NCBI GenBank assembly: GCA_035552775.1
Contig: DASZKW010000059.1
Coordinates: forward strand, 1 to 16,923
Direction: 5' to 3'
Source of the DNA: DASZKW01 sp035552775
GTDB taxonomy: Bacteria > Actinomycetota > Acidimicrobiia > Acidimicrobiales > Palsa-688
DNA: 16,923 bases
The notes under the pieces were generated by a model that saw nothing but the letters and a program-made list of their open reading frames with translations, made no database searches and had not been told where the DNA came from. Each line of letters begins with the position of its first letter. Position 1 is the stretch's first letter. Below are positions 1 through 8,147 of the stretch, piece after piece. The position numbers and the translations under genes are program-made.

Positions 1-139
1 TCCCTCCAAAGAGGCTTTCGACGCCCCGCTCAGCCCGCCGCCTCTCGACGACGAACCGGGGCCTGCTACCGGGCGCTCCGGCGCTTACCCGGACGGGACT
101 CTCACCCGCTGGTCTGGTCCAGCCTTCAGGACGCAACAT
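1..139 (-). mobile_element. Probable 5' part (domain I) of a group II intron, cut by window edge
   Basis: No open reading frame of note lies here, but the minus-strand RNA is highly structured. Visible helices in plus coordinates are 93-97 with 105-109, 69-73 with 88-92 (enclosing 73-76 with 81-84), 23-27 with 58-62 (enclosing 37-42 with 47-52, capped by a GAGA GNRA-type tetraloop), and a small CCTC/GAGG hairpin near 5-15. The minus-strand motif GCGGGTGAGAGTCCCGT followed by CCGGGTAA resembles the domain I segment of bacterial group II introns, which often reads GGGTGAAAGTCCC followed by CGGTAA. The element would begin near 137-139 with GTTGCG, close to the usual GTGYG 5' end, and run off the left edge, where a reverse transcriptase/maturase could lie. 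The resemblance is recalled, not searched. It could instead be another structured RNA or an intron remnant. Confidence 0.5.
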
Positions 140-140
140 G

Positions 141-183
141 CCGTCAGCCTAGGGAGCCCGTCAGGCCTAGGGAACCCGTCAGG
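141..183. repeat. Short tandem repeat (17-18 bp period) at the intron-like boundary
   Basis: The unit CCGTCAGCCTAGGGA at 141-155 recurs with one inserted base at 158-173. The first half, CCGTCAGG, occurs a third time at 176-183 and overlaps the stop codon of the adjacent lipoprotein gene. The two CCTAGG palindromes inside the units could pair into a 6-bp stem with a 12-nt loop. It lies exactly between the end of the coding sequence and the start of the intron-like structured segment, so it may be the insertion context or a weak terminator. Its function is unknown. Confidence 0.6.
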
Positions 184-1882
184 AGGACGCCGCGACACCC
201 CAGTTGGCCAGGTTCCAGGTCGGACCTGCCGGAGACGGGTTGTCGACTATGCCCACATACTTCTGCTGGTACACGAGGAGGGTGGGGAGCTGGAACAGCG
301 GCAGGCTCTCGGCGCTGTGCCACAGATCGACGTCCGCCTCATTGTAGAGCTGAGCACGTGTCGTCGGGTCGGTGGTCGCCCCCGCGGTGGCGAGGAGGGC
401 GTCCACGGCGGGGGTGTCGGCGCCGCTGTAGTTGGACGTCCCGACCGTCGCGGGGTCGCCCACCGCGGCATCGGCGGCCGCCAGGGCGGGACTGGTCGAA
501 CGGTCGACGATGGCCAGGTCGTATGCGTGCGAACCCGGCACCGGCATACCTGCCACGACGGTGACCTTGATACCGAGTGCCCCGATGGCCGTTGTCAGAT
601 ACTGCTCCTCGTTTCCGTGGAGCGCCCCCGGCGATGCGCTTATGCGCAGTGACACCTGTTGTCCTCCCCTGGAGAGCCCGCCAGCCGCAAGTTTGTAACC
701 GGCACGGGCCAGGGCGGCTGTCGCCGCGGCGACGTTTGCATGGTCGTAGGTGCCCCCTGACGTGTCACGGTAGGCCGGCTCCCCGGGGAGGAACACCCGA
801 CTGTCGAGCGGCGTGATCCCCTGGGCGTAGGAACCGACGGTATTTGCGATGAGCTGAGGCCGGTCGACAGCCGAGAAGATGGACTGGCGTAGGACGGGGT
901 CCTTCAGCCACCGGTTGGTCTGGTTGAACTCCAATTCCTCCCACGTGCCGCCGGCGGCCAAGTCGATCTTGACATCGGGGAGGGCGCGCAGCGAGGCGAC
1001 CAGCACGGCGCTGGGTGCCAAGTAGGCGCCCCCCAGTTCGCCGAGACCGAGGGCGTCAGCCACCACCAGGGGGCGCGCGACGAAGTCGAATGTCACGGCG
1101 GACAGCGACGCCGGCGTACCCCACCAGCGGGCGTTGCGCACCAGGGTGAGCGACCGGCCGGGCACGTACGCCTCGACGAGAAACGGACCACCCGAGACCA
1201 CATCGTCGACCGGGTCGGTGAAGCCGGTGTCGAAACCCACCTTGGTGGCGATGTGCGCAGGCACAAGGTCGGAGAAAAGGGTCCGCCAATCGGGAAAGAT
1301 GCTCGAGAACACGACCGTGACCACGTCGGGGTCGTCGTCGGTTGCCGCCACGCTGGTGATTTCGCTGTAGCCGAGGGTGCTCGCAGGCGTGAACGGCCGG
1401 CCGCCGGTGTCGGTGAACCGGGCCTGGCCGCTCTGGGCCTCCCAGTTGTACTGGAAGTCGGCCCAGGTGATGGGCACCCCGTCGGACCACGTTGCCTTGG
1501 GATTTATGCGGTATACGACCGTGGGCGGCACCGTGCGTGTCGCCGTGGCCGACAACAGGAAAGTCTGGTTGAGGGCCAAGGTGTAGTCGGGTTGGACGAC
1601 GAAAGCCGAGGGCAGGACGGCTCCCGTCATGAGACCGGGGTCACCGGCGGTCCCGGCCGTGGACAGCTCGTTCCAGTTGGCAGGCTCGGTACCAAGTGCC
1701 AAGGTCAGCGCCGCTCCCGTGTCGAGGGTGGCTGCCGAGGGCGCAGCCACCGTCGTGGTCGGTTGGGGTGGGGATGGCGCAGGCCTCGGGCGATGGTTGG
1801 ACCCGCATCCGGCCACCGAGGCCAACACAACCATCACGCCAACCACCCGAGCCGCGCTGAGCACTCCAGTCGTTCTACTCAA
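179..1882 (-). CDS. ABC transporter substrate-binding lipoprotein, family 5 (distant third copy)
   Basis: A predicted exported lipoprotein of 567 residues that captures a solute, probably a peptide or similar compound, for an ABC importer. The N-terminus has basic residues, a hydrophobic stretch and a lipobox VAGC with the lipid-acceptor Cys at residue 26. A Ser/Pro/Thr-rich linker follows. The body matches the peptide/opine/nickel family 5 binding proteins, with a segment about converting a solute-bound state (WSDGVPITWADFQYNW) typical of mycobacterial-type DppA/OppA proteins. The start is TTG at 1882, with GGGAG nine bases upstream; an in-frame GTG at codon 7 would also leave an intact signal peptide. 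It is divergent from the next binding-protein gene and has no permease of its own nearby. Sequence similarity to the other two binding proteins in the window is low. The substrate cannot be told from sequence. Confidence 0.85.
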   Translation of the reverse strand: MSRTTGVLSAARVVGVMVVLASVAGCGSNHRPRPAPSPPQPTTTVAAPSAATLDTGAALTLALGTEPANWNELSTAGTAGDPGLMTGAVLPSAFVVQPDYTLALNQTFLLSATATRTVPPTVVYRINPKATWSDGVPITWADFQYNWEAQSGQARFTDTGGRPFTPASTLGYSEITSVAATDDDPDVVTVVFSSIFPDWRTLFSDLVPAHIATKVGFDTGFTDPVDDVVSGGPFLVEAYVPGRSLTLVRNARWWGTPASLSAVTFDFVARPLVVADALGLGELGGAYLAPSAVLVASLRALPDVKIDLAAGGTWEELEFNQTNRWLKDPVLRQSIFSAVDRPQLIANTVGSYAQGITPLDSRVFLPGEPAYRDTSGGTYDHANVAAATAALARAGYKLAAGGLSRGGQQVSLRISASPGALHGNEEQYLTTAIGALGIKVTVVAGMPVPGSHAYDLAIVDRSTSPALAAADAAVGDPATVGTSNYSGADTPAVDALLATAGATTDPTTRAQLYNEADVDLWHSAESLPLFQLPTLLVYQQKYVGIVDNPSPAGPTWNLANWGVAASS

Positions 1883-1965
1883 CCCCCGTCGCTCCCGCCA
1901 TCCAGTCCTGGCGCCGCGGGCGAACGGCTAACGTCAGGTGCGGTTTGCCAACGAGGAGGTCGACG
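1883..1965. promoter_or_regulatory. Divergent intergenic region between two binding-protein genes
   Basis: This 83-bp gap separates two head-to-head lipoprotein genes, so any promoters for both must lie here or inside the opposite gene. I see no convincing -35/-10 pair. TAACGT at 1929-1934 is a possible plus-strand -10 element but lacks a recognisable -35 partner. No operator-like palindrome stands out. Confidence 0.3.
1954..1960 (+). promoter_or_regulatory. Ribosome binding site that fixes the start of the second lipoprotein
   Basis: AGGAGGT lies five bases before ATG at 1966. This makes the ATG the start and rules out the in-frame TTG at 1945, which would place the Shine-Dalgarno sequence inside the coding region. 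Confidence 0.8.
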
Positions 1966-3786
1966 ATGACCAGGATGCGGACCGGGCTGGCGCTGACGGC
2001 GGCCCTGAGCCTGACGCTTGCCGCGTGCGGCAGCAGCGGCAAGACCTCGGCCAACGGGACGTCCTCGTCCAGCAGCGCTCCCGCCAACGGTGGCGGGCAA
2101 GCCGCCCGAGGGGGCACGCTCAACATGTTGGGCACCGGCGACGTGGACTACATGGATCCCAACATCTCCTACTACACCACCGGGTACCTGGCGCTTCGCA
2201 TGTGGAGCCGCCAGCTCCTCACCTACCCGGCGACACCCGGCCACACCACTGACATCGTGCCCGACCTGGCCACTGCGGTGCCCACCACGTCCAATGGCGG
2301 TATCAGTGCCGACGGGCTCACCTACAAGCTGACCATCCGCAACGGGGCCATGTGGAACACGACGCCACCGCGCCAGGTGACCGCGGCCGACGAGGTCCGC
2401 GGCGTCGAGCGCACCTGCAACTCGGCCCAGCCCTTCGGCGGTCTCCCCGACTTCGAAACGCTGATCGCCGGATTCCAGGCATTCTGCGCGGCGTTCTCCA
2501 AGGTCGCGACCACCGCCCCCGCCATCGCCACATACATCAACGGCCACAGCATCCCCGGAGTATCCGTCGACCCGTCGAACCCGCTCACCGTCGTCTTCAA
2601 GCTGACCCACCCGGCGACCTACTTCCCCAACCAGTTGGCCATGCCGGCCTTCTCGCCTGCGCCGGTGGAGCTATTGAACTACGTCCCCGCCAGCGCCGCC
2701 CTCGCCCAGCACACCATTTCGGACGGCCCCTACGAGATCCAGAGCTACGACCCCACCAAGTCCATCGTCTTCGTCCGCAACCCGGCGTGGACGTCCAGTG
2801 TCGACAGCGTCCGCCAAGCCTACGTGGACCGGGTGGTGGTGTCGGAGACCGGCAACCAGAACGCCATCCAGCAACAGCTGGAGACGGGCAGCCCTGCGGC
2901 CGACATGGGCTGGGACGCCGCCGCCCCGACGGCGCAGGTGCCGGGACTGCTCGCCGCCAAGGACCCGAAGCTCAACCTGGGACCGACCTTCGGCACCACC
3001 CCGTACGTGCTGTTCAACAACGTCTCGCCGAACAACAACAAGTTGCTGGCCAACGTAGCGGTACGGCAGGCCCTGGAGTACGCCATCAACCGGACCAACC
3101 TGGTCCAGGACGACGGCGGTCCCGTGGTGGCCCCGCCACTCACCCACATACTGCCGCCGGGAATCGTGGGTTCCAAGCAGATCGACCCGTACCCGTACAA
3201 CCCGACCAAGGCCAAGGCCATGTTGGCGAGCGCCCTGGGAGGCGCCCACCTGACCTTGAAGCTGCTGTACCAGTCGGCGTTCGACTACGAGGTCAAGATG
3301 TTCCAGACCCTCCAGAGCGACCTGTCCAAGGTGGGCGTCACGGTGACAGGGGTCGGGGTACCGTCGGCCGATTTCTACACCAAATACCTCGAGGTGCCCA
3401 CCGTGGCCAAGGGCGGGGTGTGGGACATCGCCCTGGCCAACTGGTTCCCCGACTGGTACGGCAACGCCGCCCTGTCGTTCTTCGAACCGCTGTTCGGCGG
3501 GACGCCGGCGTTCCCACCGTCTGGCAGCAACTTCGGGTTCTACGAGAACCCCAAGACCGACCAGCTGATCCAGCAGGCGTCTTCGGCGACGACCGCGTCG
3601 GCGGCGGCGGCGCTGTGGGAGCAGGCCGACGCCCAGGTGATGGCCGACGCCGCCATCTTCCCGATCACGTCACCCACCTCGGCCAACTACCACGCCTCCC
3701 AGGTCCACAACGCCGTCTACGTGCCCCAGCTGTTCCAGTTCGACCCCACCAACGTGTGGCTCACCCCGAGCGACAACGGCGGGTGA
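1966..3786 (+). CDS. ABC transporter substrate-binding lipoprotein, family 5 (paralogue B)
   Basis: A predicted lipoprotein of 606 residues, the extracytoplasmic solute receptor of a peptide-type ABC importer. The signal peptide ends in lipobox LAAC with Cys21, then a Ser/Asn/Gly-rich linker to about residue 48. The mature domain is the family 5 fold (SBP_bac_5). It is a clear paralogue of the protein encoded at 8148-10004. Shared blocks include MLGTGDVDYMDPN, ETGNQ, APPLTHILPPGI, GVWD and FDPTNVWL, and the two align through nearly their whole length. It lies on the strand opposite the dpp-type operon and converges on its last gene, so it must be transcribed separately. It probably feeds the same permease with a different or overlapping substrate range; that is inference. 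The substrate is unknown. Confidence 0.9.
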   Translation: MTRMRTGLALTAALSLTLAACGSSGKTSANGTSSSSSAPANGGGQAARGGTLNMLGTGDVDYMDPNISYYTTGYLALRMWSRQLLTYPATPGHTTDIVPDLATAVPTTSNGGISADGLTYKLTIRNGAMWNTTPPRQVTAADEVRGVERTCNSAQPFGGLPDFETLIAGFQAFCAAFSKVATTAPAIATYINGHSIPGVSVDPSNPLTVVFKLTHPATYFPNQLAMPAFSPAPVELLNYVPASAALAQHTISDGPYEIQSYDPTKSIVFVRNPAWTSSVDSVRQAYVDRVVVSETGNQNAIQQQLETGSPAADMGWDAAAPTAQVPGLLAAKDPKLNLGPTFGTTPYVLFNNVSPNNNKLLANVAVRQALEYAINRTNLVQDDGGPVVAPPLTHILPPGIVGSKQIDPYPYNPTKAKAMLASALGGAHLTLKLLYQSAFDYEVKMFQTLQSDLSKVGVTVTGVGVPSADFYTKYLEVPTVAKGGVWDIALANWFPDWYGNAALSFFEPLFGGTPAFPPSGSNFGFYENPKTDQLIQQASSATTASAAAALWEQADAQVMADAAIFPITSPTSANYHASQVHNAVYVPQLFQFDPTNVWLTPSDNGG

Positions 3787-3793
3787 TCCCCGC

Positions 3794-3806
3794 ACCGGCC
3801 CCCGGT
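3794..3806. terminator. Weak candidate bidirectional terminator hairpin
   Basis: ACCGG at 3794-3798 pairs with CCGGT at 3802-3806 around a CCC loop. It lies in the 40 bp between two convergent stop codons, where a shared terminator is expected. The stem is only 5 bp and there is no T-tract on either strand, so this is tentative. Confidence 0.25.
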
Positions 3807-3826
3807 CGCGAGCAGCCCCAGCAGGC

Positions 3827-4795
3827 TCAGTGCAGGCGTACCCGGGGGTCGAGCACCGCGTAGAACAGGTCGACGAGGATGTTGGCGACCACCACGGCCG
3901 CCGAGGCCACGATCACGATGCCGATGATCACCGGCAGGTCCTGGTTCTCGATGGCGGTCACCGCCGTGTACCCGAGGCCGGGCATCCCGAACACCTTCTC
4001 GGTGATGACCGCGCCACCGACGAGCACGCCGAGGTCGATGCCGAACTGGCTGACGACCGGGGTGAGTGCGGATCGCAGGGCGTGGCGGTATATGACCCTG
4101 CGCTCCGAGAGTCCCTTGGAACGGGCGGTGCGGACGTAGTCCTCGCTCATGACGTCGAGCATCGACCCCCGGGTCAGCCTGGTGTAGGCGGCGGCCGAGA
4201 TCAGGGCCAGCGTGATCCAGGGCAGCACCAGGCCCTGGAACCACTTGACGGGGTTGTCGGTCAGGTAGGTGTAGCCGGCACCGGGAAACAGGTGCACGCC
4301 GGCCAGGGTGAGCTGGTAGTAGAAGATGTACAGCAGCAGGAGGCCGAGCACGAAGGACGGCATGGAGTAGAAAAACAATGCCAGCACGGTCACGATCCGG
4401 TCCCAGATGGAGCGGTTGCGCACGGCCGAGAGCACCCCGGACAGCACCCCGAGGACCAGCCAGATGACGGCGGCGCCGAGAGCCAGCGACAGGGTGATCG
4501 GGAAGGCCTGCTTGATGATGGTGGTCACGGGTTGACCGTGGTAGTAGTCCGTACCCAGGTTGCCGTGCAGCAGCTGCCCCCAGAAGAAGTGCCAGTACTG
4601 GGCGTACAGGGGGCGGTTTAGCATCAGTTCGCGGGCGACCGCCGCTACCTGGGCGGGCGTGGCCTGGCGCCCGGCCCGGGCGCGGGCCACGTCGGCAGAG
4701 CCGGGGCCCACGTAGAAGATCAGGAAGACCACCACGGTGACGACGAACATGACGAAGACCCCGAGGGCCACGCGGCGAACCAAGAATCGGGCCAA
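3827..4795 (-). CDS. dppB: Peptide-type ABC transporter permease, DppB/OppB family
   Basis: One of the two membrane subunits that form the translocation channel of a dipeptide/oligopeptide-type importer. With the chosen start it has 322 residues, normal for DppB. It begins with MARFLVRRVALGVF, the usual basic patch and first membrane helix (about 8-29). A periplasmic loop with the family motif GNLGTDYY near 78-85 follows, then membrane spans near 99-121, 134-160, 188-205, 250-265 and 288-313. The cytoplasmic coupling loop YVRTARSKGLSERRV (about 220-234) contacts the ATPases. The start is TTG at 4795, placed five bases after a Shine-Dalgarno that overlaps the dppC stop codon. A longer reading frame to 4918 exists but lies inside dppC and adds an Arg/Pro-rich stretch unlike the family. 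It is the last gene of the operon. The substrate is unknown, so the symbol denotes family only. Confidence 0.93.
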   Translation of the reverse strand: MARFLVRRVALGVFVMFVVTVVVFLIFYVGPGSADVARARAGRQATPAQVAAVARELMLNRPLYAQYWHFFWGQLLHGNLGTDYYHGQPVTTIIKQAFPITLSLALGAAVIWLVLGVLSGVLSAVRNRSIWDRIVTVLALFFYSMPSFVLGLLLLYIFYYQLTLAGVHLFPGAGYTYLTDNPVKWFQGLVLPWITLALISAAAYTRLTRGSMLDVMSEDYVRTARSKGLSERRVIYRHALRSALTPVVSQFGIDLGVLVGGAVITEKVFGMPGLGYTAVTAIENQDLPVIIGIVIVASAAVVVANILVDLFYAVLDPRVRLH

Positions 4796-4800
4796 TACGG

Positions 4801-4806
4801 CTCCTA
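4801..4806 (-). promoter_or_regulatory. dppB ribosome binding site overlapping the dppC stop codon
   Basis: On the minus strand the dppC stop TAG is the first half of TAGGAG, followed after CCGTA by the TTG start of dppB. The overlap suggests that ribosomes finishing dppC start dppB, keeping the two permeases at equal amounts. Confidence 0.65.
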
Positions 4807-5778
4807 GGTGAAGAGCTGGTTGGATCGGGGGTCGAGCGCGTCGCGCAGGCCGTCGCCGAAGATGTTGAATGCCACGGTGGTCACCAGCAGGGCAGCGCTG
4901 GGGAAGAAGAGGTACCACCAGGCCTGCTGGTAGAGCTGCTGCGCCCCCGAGATCATCGTCCCCCAGTCGGCCGTGGGCGGGGGCACCCCTATGCCGAGGT
5001 AGGACAGCGACGCCTCGATGACGATGGTCACGGGGATCAGCAGGGACGCGTAGACGATGATCGGGGCGACGATGTTGGGGAGGATGTCGACGAACATGAT
5101 GCGCCAGGACCCGGCGCCGAGGGATCGGGCCGCCTCGATGTACTCCTTCTCCCGCAGCGACAGGACCTGGCCGCGCACCACACGGGCGACCGCCGCCCAG
5201 CCGAAGACGCCGATGACGACGATGACGATGGTCAGGCTCGGGTGGCTGATCGACACCAGGGAGATGGCGAACAGCAGGAACGGGATGGACAGCACGATGT
5301 CGATGATCCGGGCGATCACGGTGTCGACGACCTTGCCGAAATAGCCGGCGGCGAGGCCGAGGACGGTGCCGATGGCCACCTCCAACAAGGTGGCCACCAC
5401 CCCGACGATCAGCGAGATGCGGGCGCCGTACGCCACCCTGACCAGTATGTCGCGCCCCTGGTCGTCGGTGCCGAAGAGGAATTGGCCGCTTGGATGGACC
5501 GGTAGCCCGGCTGGGCTGAGCCCGGTCGTGCGGAACTGCTGGTAGACGCCGTGGCCGGTCAGGGTTGCGAACACTGGCGCGAAGATGGCCATTAGGATGA
5601 TCACCACGATGATCGCCAGCGCGATCATCGACGCCCGGTCGTGGCGGAGGCGCTCGTACGCCAGGCGCCAGGGGCTGCGCCCCTCGATGACCCGGGCGGC
5701 CTCGCCTTCGGGCTCGTCGCCGACGCCCGGCTCTTCTTCGGCCGGGACCGAGGCCACATCGCCGGGAGTCAGGGTCAT
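4804..5778 (-). CDS. dppC: Peptide-type ABC transporter permease, DppC/OppC family
   Basis: The second channel-forming subunit of the importer, 324 residues. A hydrophilic, acidic N-terminal tail of about 35 residues precedes the first membrane helix (about 51-70). The DppC signature FGTDDQGRDILVRVAYGARIS (split by the family into FGTD-GRD and GAR-S) covers about 102-122. Further spans lie near 123-145, 155-176, 181-200, 236-258 and 288-308. The EAA loop starts with EAARSLGAG at 215 and ends in ILPN at 232-235; it docks on the ATPases. The ATG start has a strong GGAGGAGG five to six bases upstream. The gene follows dppF by 16 bp and precedes dppB by 8 bp. The order D-F-C-B is the reverse of the common B-C-D-F, but all four core subunits are present and intact. 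Confidence 0.95.
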   Translation of the reverse strand: MTLTPGDVASVPAEEEPGVGDEPEGEAARVIEGRSPWRLAYERLRHDRASMIALAIIVVIILMAIFAPVFATLTGHGVYQQFRTTGLSPAGLPVHPSGQFLFGTDDQGRDILVRVAYGARISLIVGVVATLLEVAIGTVLGLAAGYFGKVVDTVIARIIDIVLSIPFLLFAISLVSISHPSLTIVIVVIGVFGWAAVARVVRGQVLSLREKEYIEAARSLGAGSWRIMFVDILPNIVAPIIVYASLLIPVTIVIEASLSYLGIGVPPPTADWGTMISGAQQLYQQAWWYLFFPSAALLVTTVAFNIFGDGLRDALDPRSNQLFT

Positions 5779-5794
5779 GCTTGCCTCCTCCGGG

Positions 5795-6946
5795 TCACTC
5801 GGACCCTCCTGTCAGCACGGGCCCGTCACCGGGCCCGCCTCCGAGCAGGCCCTCGGGTTCCACGATCCGCTGGTCGGCGGCGATGGCCGGGCGGGCCTCG
5901 GTGAGATCCTCGCCCGCCTCCACCGGGAAGTGGCAAGCGGTGACATGGTCCTCTGCGTCACCCAGGCGAGGCACGAGCGCCGGTACCTGGGTGACGCATG
6001 TGTCCTGGGCCTTCGGGCAGCGGGGGTGGAAGCGGCATCCCGACGGAGGGTTGATCGGGGAGGGCACGTCGCCGACCAGGATGATCTGGCGGCGGTGCTG
6101 GGACATCTCCGGGTCGGGCACGGGCACCGCCGAAAGCAGGGCGTTGGAGTAGGGGTGACGGGGCACCTGGTAGAGGCTTTCCACCGGGCCGAGCTCGACC
6201 ACCTTGCCGAGGTACATCACCGCCACCCTGTCGCTCACGTGGCGGACCACCGACAGGTCGTGGGCGATGAAGATGTAAGTGAGGTTGAACTCCGCCTGCA
6301 GGTCGGCCAGCAGGTTGATTATCTGGGCCTGGATGGACACGTCCAGGGCCGAGACGGGCTCGTCGCAGATGATCAGCTTGGGCCGCAGGGCGAGCGCCCG
6401 GGCCACACCGATGCGCTGACGCTGGCCGCCTGAGAACTCGGCGGGGAACCTGTTGAAATGCTCAGGTTTCAGGCCCACCAGCTCCATGACCTCCTGCACC
6501 CGACGCTTACGCTCCGCCCCGTCGGCGATGCCGTGGATGGCGAACGGGTCGCCGATGATGGACCCGACCCGACGGCGGGGGTTGAGCGAGCCGTACGGGT
6601 CCTGGAAGATCAGCTGCATCTCCCTGCGCAGCGGGCGCATCTGGCGGGCGCTCAGGTTGGAGATGTCCCGCCCGTCGAAGGTGATCCGCCCGCCGCTTAT
6701 GTCGAAAAGGCGGGCTACGCAGCGAGCCAGGGTCGACTTTCCGCAGCCCGTCTCCCCGACTAGGCCGAGGGTCTCGCCCCTGCGCACCTCGAGGTCGACC
6801 CCGTCCACGGCGTGCACCATGTCCTTGTTGCGCTTGAACAGCGACGTGGACTGCACGGGAAAGTACTTGGTGAGGTGCTCCACCGACACCAACACGTCGT
6901 CGTCCACGACCCCAGTGGTCTCTCCTCGGGCCGCGGTCTCGGTCAC
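5795..6946 (-). CDS. dppF: Peptide-type ABC transporter ATP-binding protein, DppF/OppF family
   Basis: One of two ATPases that power import, 383 residues. All nucleotide-binding motifs are present: Walker A GETGCGKST (64-72), Q-loop Gln115 in FQDPYGS, signature FSGGQ (171-175), Walker B LIICDEP (191-197) with catalytic Glu196, and switch His229. The N-terminal ZFP-like motif of the family is represented by LTKYFPV (25-31) followed by an insert before AVDGV, typical of DppF/OppF. The C-terminal oligopeptide-transporter extension carries Cys304, Cys310, Cys317 and Cys338 with HPRCP, a pattern known to bind an iron-sulphur cluster in some family members. The start is GTG at 6946, ten bases after the dppD stop, with a modest GAGG overlapping that junction. 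It would pair with the DppD-type ATPase as a heterodimer. Confidence 0.95.
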   Translation of the reverse strand: MTETAARGETTGVVDDDVLVSVEHLTKYFPVQSTSLFKRNKDMVHAVDGVDLEVRRGETLGLVGETGCGKSTLARCVARLFDISGGRITFDGRDISNLSARQMRPLRREMQLIFQDPYGSLNPRRRVGSIIGDPFAIHGIADGAERKRRVQEVMELVGLKPEHFNRFPAEFSGGQRQRIGVARALALRPKLIICDEPVSALDVSIQAQIINLLADLQAEFNLTYIFIAHDLSVVRHVSDRVAVMYLGKVVELGPVESLYQVPRHPYSNALLSAVPVPDPEMSQHRRQIILVGDVPSPINPPSGCRFHPRCPKAQDTCVTQVPALVPRLGDAEDHVTACHFPVEAGEDLTEARPAIAADQRIVEPEGLLGGGPGDGPVLTGGSE

Positions 6947-6956
6947 GCGACAAGCC

Positions 6957-7988
<1,032 letters not shown>

Positions 7989-7994
7989 CGCCAC

Positions 7995-8000
7995 CCTCCT
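7995..8000 (-). promoter_or_regulatory. dppD ribosome binding site that decides between two GTG codons
   Basis: AGGAGG on the minus strand abuts GTG 7994 with zero spacing and is six bases from GTG 7988, so the latter is the better start. Confidence 0.65.
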
Positions 8001-8086
8001 TCCGGCTGCTCAGGGTTTGGCTCCATTGACGGCTGGACTGCTGTTACCACTGACGCTGTTGCTGATCACTGCTACCGACAACGCCG

Positions 8087-8127
8087 TGACCGGCGCCCTG
8101 CGGACATCGTCCGCAGGGCGCCGGTCA
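8087..8127 (-). terminator. Perfect 19-bp inverted repeat with 3-nt loop inside the operon (attenuator or mRNA-stabilising hairpin)
   Basis: Positions 8087-8105 are exactly complementary to 8109-8127, with only ATC (8106-8108) between. The stem is G+C-rich (core GGCGCCCTGCGG) and starts 20 bp after the binding-protein stop codon, reading on the minus strand. No T-tract follows on either strand. Actinobacterial terminators often lack one, so it could terminate a fraction of transcripts or shield the upstream mRNA from 3' exonucleases. Either would raise binding-protein output over the transporter core, as seen for hairpins after malE-type genes. The structure is certain; the role is inference. 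Confidence 0.75.
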
Positions 8128-8147
8128 GGCTAGGGCTTGACCGCTGC

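Noticed and set aside
1945..1965. TTG at 1945 as start of the second lipoprotein
   Set aside because: The strong AGGAGGT at 1954-1960 would fall inside the coding region; ATG 1966 has correct spacing and gives a proper signal peptide.
2352..3863. A long second frame on the plus strand inside the second binding-protein gene
   Set aside because: It overlaps a clear lipoprotein gene, is rich in Arg, Pro and Gly, and has no domain or ribosome binding site.
4796..4918. N-terminal extension of dppB into dppC
   Set aside because: The extra residues are Arg/Pro-rich and unlike the family, while a TTG with a good ribosome binding site gives the expected DppB N-terminus.
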